Shown here: in pieces, positions 58,791 through 64,000 of the stretch | How positions within the stretch are numbered: position 1 is the first letter of the stretch | Layout of the letters: every line of letters begins with the position of its first letter | DNA from: Coffea arabica | Lineage: Eukaryota; Streptophyta; Magnoliopsida; Gentianales; Rubiaceae | Direction: 5' to 3' | Assembly (NCBI RefSeq): GCF_036785885.1 | Contig: NC_092326.1 | Span: 42,866,287-42,930,286 of the forward strand | DNA length: 64,000 nt | The notes under the pieces: model-generated | Database searches by the model: none | Told to the model about the DNA's origin: nothing | Seen by the model: the letters and a program-made list of their open reading frames with translations, nothing else | Made by a program: the position numbers and the translations under genes

Positions 58791-58934
58791 GTAGCAAATG
58801 AGGATGGCGGAGGAAAGACTCTTTTGTAGCACCTACAGTTTTCATGTAGACACGTTCCAAACTTGACAATCAAAACGACCAGTAATGATAGCTGCTCACA
58901 TAAAGCTGGGTTTTTTGGTGAGTAGGGAGTGGTA
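58791..58934. repeat. Direct repeat A' with empty MULE target site
   Basis: Matches 50090-50204 and then continues unbroken through CTCACATAAAGCTGGGTTTT TTGG, i.e. the target before insertion. The stretch AGCTGGGTTTTTTGG also follows the right end of the MULE (58409-58423). Confidence 0.9.
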
Positions 58935-58951
58935 CCTCTACAGTTCTCCAT

Positions 58952-59151
58952 TTTTTTTTTTTCGACGGATTGGGTGTCCGGGTCAAGTCCGTAAAGGCGC
59001 CCCGACTAATCCCACTCTGATCCGGCCCAGCGTCCCAACCAGACCTAGCACGTTAGATGCACGGAGAAGCCGATGTTGCTGCGGAAGTTCGACCCCAGGA
59101 CCTGACGGTACCGAGGAAGAGGCGCCAACCACCAGCCCATTCACGTGGGGC
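58952..59151 (-). mobile_element. SINE, 200 bp, with 17-bp target duplication
   Basis: GC-rich island bounded by the direct repeat CCTCTACAGTTCTCCAT at 58935-58951 and 59152-59168. On the minus strand it begins GCCCCACGTGAATGGGCTGG, has a B-box-like GGGGTCGAACTTCC, a GGGATTAGTCGGGGC block, and ends in an A-run (T-run at 58951-58962). Pol III-type boxes, poly(A) and a long target duplication define a tRNA-related SINE. The wording resembles the widespread plant Au SINE family. Confidence 0.9.
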
Positions 59152-60687
59152 CCTCTACAGTTCTCCATGCTATATTAATTAATTAAGTTGGGATGGAAAG
59201 ATAAAAATATATAGTATATAAATAGCTACTCAGTTTAAAAGAAAAACCAAAAAACAAAAAAAATCTTTTCAAGACCATTTACCATAATCACTGTCATAAA
59301 ACCTTTTTTTTTTTTTTTGTCTCTCTCTCTCTCTTTGGGGGTGGGGTTGGGGGGCAAAAATTGATAGAGCAGTGGTGAGAAGTGAGAACCCTGCTAATTA
59401 ATGAACTGTTGCTATCACCGATTAGAAAACAACACTAGGTAACATGGCCTTGTTAGCATGTATTGTGATACTACTGTGCAGAGCCATCAATCCCATACAT
59501 TAAAAAGACTAGGCCAAAAAATGTCGTTATCTATAAGAGTCATCATTGTCCAGTTCATTATCCTATGCCCTTTGCAATTAACTATGAATTTTTTTTTTTT
59601 TTGGGTAAATGAGTAGTACTCGTCGGACAATCATTACGACATTTAAATCACATCTAATAAACCACCGTGTAAATGCACATATTGACTATTATTATTATCT
59701 TATCTTGTGTGTATATACATTTTCTATTTAACTTTATTTTTTAAAAATATCAACTATTTATTACTACCTTAACTATTTATTACCTTGTTAGTGAGTTCCA
59801 TCTTAACAATGGTAAATCCACTAACTATTTATTACCACCAGTTTCGTTATTGTTTTGGGGTTTGACATATACAGTAGTAGTTTGCTGACTCTCACATGAT
59901 GACTTTGTTGAATGAATTTTGTGACATTAGAAGTCTCAAGCAACAACATTCATTCAAGGTGCAAGTGTAAACATAGAAGTGATGAATTACTGTTAAGGAA
60001 TCCTAGGCAAAATTTGAGATTTGAGAGCCGGCACCACCTACCCCGCCCACTGCACTGCTGCTTTAGTTTACTACTCTTTGTATTCCTAGAAGACAGATAA
60101 AGTAGGAGTGGTAATAATTCACTGCTAAAATGATTTGTAAACAACGTACTAACAAAAATGGGAATTGGAGTTGGTGGCTGAACGAACGGGCGGTGGTGGA
60201 AAAGAGTCGGCATCAGGGACAGGAACTCGCTTTCATCTGTCCAGCAAGGAAACTCCAAGGACGTTTAAATTGATCACACCAAATTGGTGTGGAAGACATT
60301 AAGGATTTAGCTAAATTGTTTCGAATGTGCTCTTTTAGATTACAAAAAAAAAACCACAAATATGGATTTATAAGCATTTTTTATGCATTGTTGTAAAGCT
60401 TTGCTGGAGCCTTTGCCCAACTTTTGTAAATTTTCTTATGATCAGTACATCGTTAACGTTTCCGGAAAAAAAGGAAAAAAAAAAAGTAAACAAGATCTGT
60501 TCGAAGCATTTCTATGGGCGCACTCTTGAAACTACACAGCGAGTCTCATGATGAGCCAGGCAGCAGGCAAAATGCCTTTGGACATGAATATGAATTGTCT
60601 GTCTTCATCCAAACATATACCAGTAGTACTTTCAAGTTTGTATATGCAAACACTACTAGTTTCAAGAAGTAGTAGTAGTATCGGAGA

Positions 60688-60893
60688 ATTCAACCATTTG
60701 AGAAACACAAGATCCATGGAACTTGGACCACTTTTGCAGTGGGCTGCCGTCTTTGTGAAATGTTTCAGCCTCGTCCTTTAAATTCAACCATTTGAGGAAC
60801 CTATCAACACAAGATCCATGGAACTTGGTCCACTTTTGTGGTGGGCTGCCGTCTTTGTCAAATGTTATAGCCCTGTCCTTTAAATTCTAGTGG
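60688..60893. repeat. Local tandem duplication, ~95-105 bp units
   Basis: Two diverged units from TTCAACCATTTGAG to CCTTTAAATT. The homologous place in copy A (about 37975-38060) has one unit, so it arose after the segmental duplication. Confidence 0.85.
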
Positions 60894-61472
60894 CCGCTTC
60901 TTTCTCTGTAATTTCAGGATAACCTTTCTATCCCTAGCTCCTAGACAAGTATACCGTCTTCATCACTGTATATGTTAAGTGTATGCAAAGCTTTCAAAAA
61001 AAAAAGTGAAAAAAAAAACCCCACTTCAGGACGTCGTTTACTCTCTGTCTATTGGGTTCTTGGCCAAAACTTATCCTTCTTCCCGCAACTTTTCTATTTT
61101 CTTTTTTACTGCCTTTTTTTTTGCCTCTTGCAAAATATTATTACTGCTCGCTTTTAGACGTGTACCAGTGTTCGATTTCTCTTGGAATGACGTCTGTTTC
61201 TTCCTGCGTTAATTGTTTCTTCCTGCACCTGTACGTCTGTTTTTCTGTTTAACATTTTGCGCCGCCTAGCTAAGTTTGAAAATGTCGTCAAAACATTTGA
61301 ACAGCAGCTTGCAATCTTTCCCATAACGTGCAATGTTGAAGCTATGGTCCGGTGTATTTATCCAGCTGCAGTTAAAATAGTGACAGTAGTCATCAAAAAA
61401 CATACTCCTATATATATATATACACACACAATAGTTACAGTAGATCATATACATGAGCAGAAGCCAGAAGCG

Positions 61473-61475
<3 letters not shown>

Positions 61476-61509
<34 letters not shown>
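61476..61509. repeat. (AT)n microsatellite
   Basis: About 17 TA dinucleotides. The Tyr/Ile-alternating open frames here are artefacts of it. A (G)n run follows at 61552-61565. Confidence 0.95.
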
Positions 61510-61513
<4 letters not shown>

Positions 61514-62248
61514 ATGGTTTCCTGAAAACTGGTAGTAAATTTTTGTTTTGGAGGGGGGGGGGGGGTCCGCTTGATTCCAACTTTTCTTTTTTAAAGATCC
61601 TGATAGCCCTTGCCGGGCCGACCATTCGTTTGGCTTTTGCTTGCAGGATAACTCCAAGGGCTTTTACAAAGTTGGAATCCTTTCCCATCCATCTCCGTAA
61701 TAATTCGTAGTATTTCCTTTCCATTAACTTCCACGCATGCGAGATTTTATTTACTATATATATATATTTTCCTAAATTACGGTAGTGTCAGACTACTATT
61801 TCATCAGTCAAAGGCGACTACTACATTTGCAGATGATGTACTCGTAGTCGGGGATAGAATCATAAGAAGGGGGCCAAAATTATGAGGTGCTGAGTCATCT
61901 GAAGGACAGCACCGTAAGTAACTCGCTTTAATGAAATTTGGAATTTTGGAGCAGCAGCAGCAGTGGGCACCGGGCAGTGTAGGCAGTACCACCAGACCGC
62001 GACCTCCCGCTACTTAAATTAAATGTTCCTCTCTTCCCATTTTCCTTCACCCCAAAGCCCAGAGCTTGCTGTATGCCTACCATACTGAGAGAAAGGGTCC
62101 TTGCTCTCATTTCATTTCTTGTATAAGAAAATCTCCACGATCCCCCCACCCCTCCTCCCTGCAGTAATACATTCTATATAAACATATATACTACTGATTA
62201 GTAGTATTAGCTAGGACCAGGAAGAGGGGCTTGTCAGAGTTAGACGAT

Positions 62249-62648
62249 ATGGGCGAAGTAAGTTTTTAGTTTTCTACTTCCAAATATCCTTGCACAAGAT
62301 TATTCTAATTGCTCCCTCGAATGAATGGAAGGAACTCCCAGTAACTACTGTAATAAGTTTTGCTATCGCTTTCTCATTGATCTCATGCATGGTATGCTGC
62401 AGGAGAAGAAAGAGGAAGCGAACAAGGAGGAGCAACAGAAACAAGTACCGGGAAGCAAAGAAGATACTAGCAAAAAGGAAGAAGAAGGGGACAAGAAAGA
62501 AGAAAAGAAGGAAGAAGAGGTTCAGGAGATTGTTCTCAAGGTTGACATGCATTGCGAGGCTTGTGCAAGAAAAGTTACTCGAGCTTTGAAAGGATTCCAA
62601 GGTTCCATTCATTGCATTATCTATTTCTCCCCCTTCACCCTAGTTTAG
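62249..62648 (+). pseudogene. Truncated HIPP-type HMA gene, copy B
   Basis: Exon 1 is ATGGGCGAA (62249-62257) with donor GTAAGT; exon 2 starts at 62403 after GCTGCAG. It reads a Lys/Glu-rich N-terminus, then EIVLKVDMHCEACARKVTRA and LKGFQG. This is the first half of an HMA domain with CxxC intact. HIPP genes usually splice right after GF.G and continue with the second half; here GTTCCA could be that donor, but no continuation exon follows within 1.4 kb. Reading through gives a stop at 62646-62648, 85 residues in all. Start codon and CxxC are preserved, unlike copy A, but half a metal-binding fold is unlikely to function. Confidence 0.75.
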
Positions 62649-62812
62649 TTAAGTTAGTAGGATCTGCATTATTCTCAACCTTGTGTGCAGAGGCTCAACC
62701 AATTTTTCCTGCCTCCCTAACCTTGAAACCTCGAAATTCCAATTTTTTGAAACCTTGGTTAAATAAAAAAAAGAAAAGAAAAGGAGAATTTCGAAAGGGG
62801 AAAGGCCTCCAA

Positions 62813-63096
62813 TTAGTTGTTTTGTTTACTGTCTGTACTTGGACTTCTAGCGTACATGGAGATGGAGGCTTTTTTTTTTTCGAAAAAGAAAAAAACTAAC
62901 GTTAGTTCCCATAATCCATGCCTGCACGTTTTCCAAATCAACTTTAATTCTTAAAAAAAGAGCCCAGTATAGAGTCTTTGAACCATCCTTTACGTGCCTT
63001 TCTCGTAGTGGTTAATCATGTTGCACTCATAAACGCAGCCCTCCGTCAATAATTACCGCAGCCTTGGCTTTTGTACCCTAGAACAAATTTATACTA
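62813..63096. other. Short spacer
   Basis: No gene or repeat recognised; a T-run at 62870-62882. Confidence 0.4.
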
Positions 63097-63425
63097 CTCC
63101 CTCCGTCCCACTTTGATAGTCCTGTTTTCCTTTTTTGTCTGTCCCAAATTACAGTCCACTTTCCAATTGAAGAATGTAGTTGTATTTTCATTTTCCTAAA
63201 ATACCCTTATTCAATACAAGTTGTTGTTGCTATAAACCTATCCCATTTAATGAGAGTTGATTCTTTTTTTACCATCAATTCAAGTTCCCATAAAGTTGTA
63301 CTCTATTTAATGTGAGGGTATTTTAGAAAAATAGCAATCTAAATTTACTTTTCCAACAAAGTTAACTACTTTTTCTTAAACTGTGTGAACAAAGAAACAA
63401 GACTATCAAAGTGGGACGGAGGGAG
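63097..63425. mobile_element. Stowaway-type MITE, 329 bp
   Basis: Inverted ends CTCCCTCCGTCCCACTTTGA (left) and TCAAAGTGGGACGGAGGGAG (right) are perfect over 20 bases and flanked by TA on both sides. This is the hallmark of Stowaway (Tc1/mariner-derived) elements. No coding capacity. Confidence 0.93.
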
Positions 63426-63443
63426 TATTTAGTTTGCACATTT

Positions 63444-63592
63444 AGGTTGTGTTTGGATTGCATTTTTCGTCATTTTTCATGAAAAAATTACTGTAGCGAT
63501 TTGATATATGTGAGGGAAAAAGGTGATAGGGAAATGTGATCACGAAAAACGATAATACTTTTTGACGGAAACAAACAATCCAAACAAGGCCT
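63444..63592 (+). mobile_element. MITE, ~150 bp, copy 2
   Basis: Inverted ends AGGTTGTGTTTGGATTGC and CAATCCAAACAAGGCCTT. Inverse orientation to copy 1 at 20134-20282, with the same internal landmarks (TTTTTCGTCATTTTT, GATTTGATATATGTGAG, GTGATCACG). Confidence 0.8.
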
Positions 63593-64000
63593 TAATTTCT
63601 ATACCATGTATATATATTACTTTGGCTAACTGAATAATTGCGATTATATATATATATATATATATTAATAATATGGTATAATTTAAATGTAATTTAGTTG
63701 TGCTAATGGATGGCAAACACTTTATATAGATATACTACTATAATAGTACAAATACTTTCGATGATGCTTACGGGTTGAGTTATTGCTGAAATTGTTGATA
63801 TGAACAGACGACTTCTGATTAAATGAATCTTAAGGGCTCAAAAAAAAAAAAAACTTAAGGGCCCATGAATCATTTTAGTTATGAATTAACGTTAACATTT
63901 TTATTTTTTAAAGTTAAAAAAAATAGAAGTGATGAGAAGCATTGGATAATATTTATGGGATGATGGATGGGAATGGAAATACGTTTACATTTTACACAGG
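63593..64000. other. AT-rich window end
   Basis: An (AT)n run at about 63645-63665 and a poly(A) at 63840-63853. No gene. Confidence 0.5.

Larger units (their letters stand above)
59447..62812. repeat. Segmental duplication, block 2 copy B
   Basis: Counterpart of 36880-39272. It differs by a local ~95-bp tandem duplication (60688-60782 and 60783-60893, each with AAGATCCATGGAACTTGG and GTGGGCTGCCGTCTTTGT) and by insertion of the (AT)n block near 61480 and its neighbours. Confidence 0.85.

Noticed and set aside
61445-61724. Tyr/Ile-rich open frames on both strands
   Set aside because: They are made by the (AT)n microsatellite.
62274-62612. Minus-strand hydrophobic Phe/Leu frame (also at 38750-39085)
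   Set aside because: Antisense of the Lys/Glu-rich HIPP exon; AAG/GAG runs read as Leu/Phe on the other strand.

Overview
This is nuclear DNA of a flowering plant, most likely a eudicot. The genes are spliced with GT-AG introns and widely spaced, the intergenic DNA is AT-rich, and there are MULE, solo-LTR, SINE, MITE and endogenous pararetrovirus sequences. A coffee-like asterid would fit the look of the repeats, but nothing here fixes the species.

The left half (1-31.3 kb) is an ordinary host-gene region: a single-exon membrane/acidic protein with a DUF761-like C-terminus (2.56-3.32 kb, +); an FRS10-type FAR1-related protein (8.37-10.60 kb, -); a TPK1/KCO1 two-pore K+ channel (13.40-14.58 kb, +); a small two-helix membrane protein (15.16-15.43 kb, -); an AT-rich stretch with a tandem repeat and exon relics (15.9-23.4 kb); an 11-exon MAP70 microtubule-associated protein with a GC-AG intron (23.56-27.98 kb, +); and an SVR7-type chloroplast PPR-SMR protein (29.23-31.31 kb, -).

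The right half (32.7-64 kb) is a segmental duplication that mobile elements have enlarged. The ancestral unit was [HMA metal-binding gene, - strand]--[HIPP gene, + strand]. Copy A is the HMA gene at 33.06-34.63 kb, with perfect 60-bp coding repeats and a duplicated 3' end, plus a dead HIPP at 38.7-39.1 kb. Copy B is an HMA gene at 48.62-49.60 kb whose 3' end has been replaced by a pararetroviral fragment with a primer-binding site and a movement-protein-like ORF, plus a truncated HIPP at 62.25-62.65 kb. Between the copies lies a FAR1/MULE-transposase pseudogene (39.28-46.74 kb) split by two oppositely oriented solo LTRs of one family.

Copy B also contains a complete 8.2-kb FAR1-type Mutator-like element (50205-58399). 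It has ~450-bp terminal inverted repeats, a perfect 9-bp target-site duplication, a multi-exon transposase with DDE and SWIM motifs intact, and a second inward-facing transcription unit with a PPR-like fragment. A paralogous empty site and a truncated second MULE end lie beside it. A 200-bp SINE with a 17-bp target duplication follows, and a Stowaway MITE plus a second MITE lie near the right edge.

Three stages of one family therefore sit in a single window: a domesticated FRS10 that has lost the third catalytic acid, a dead copy, and a copy that looks competent to move.
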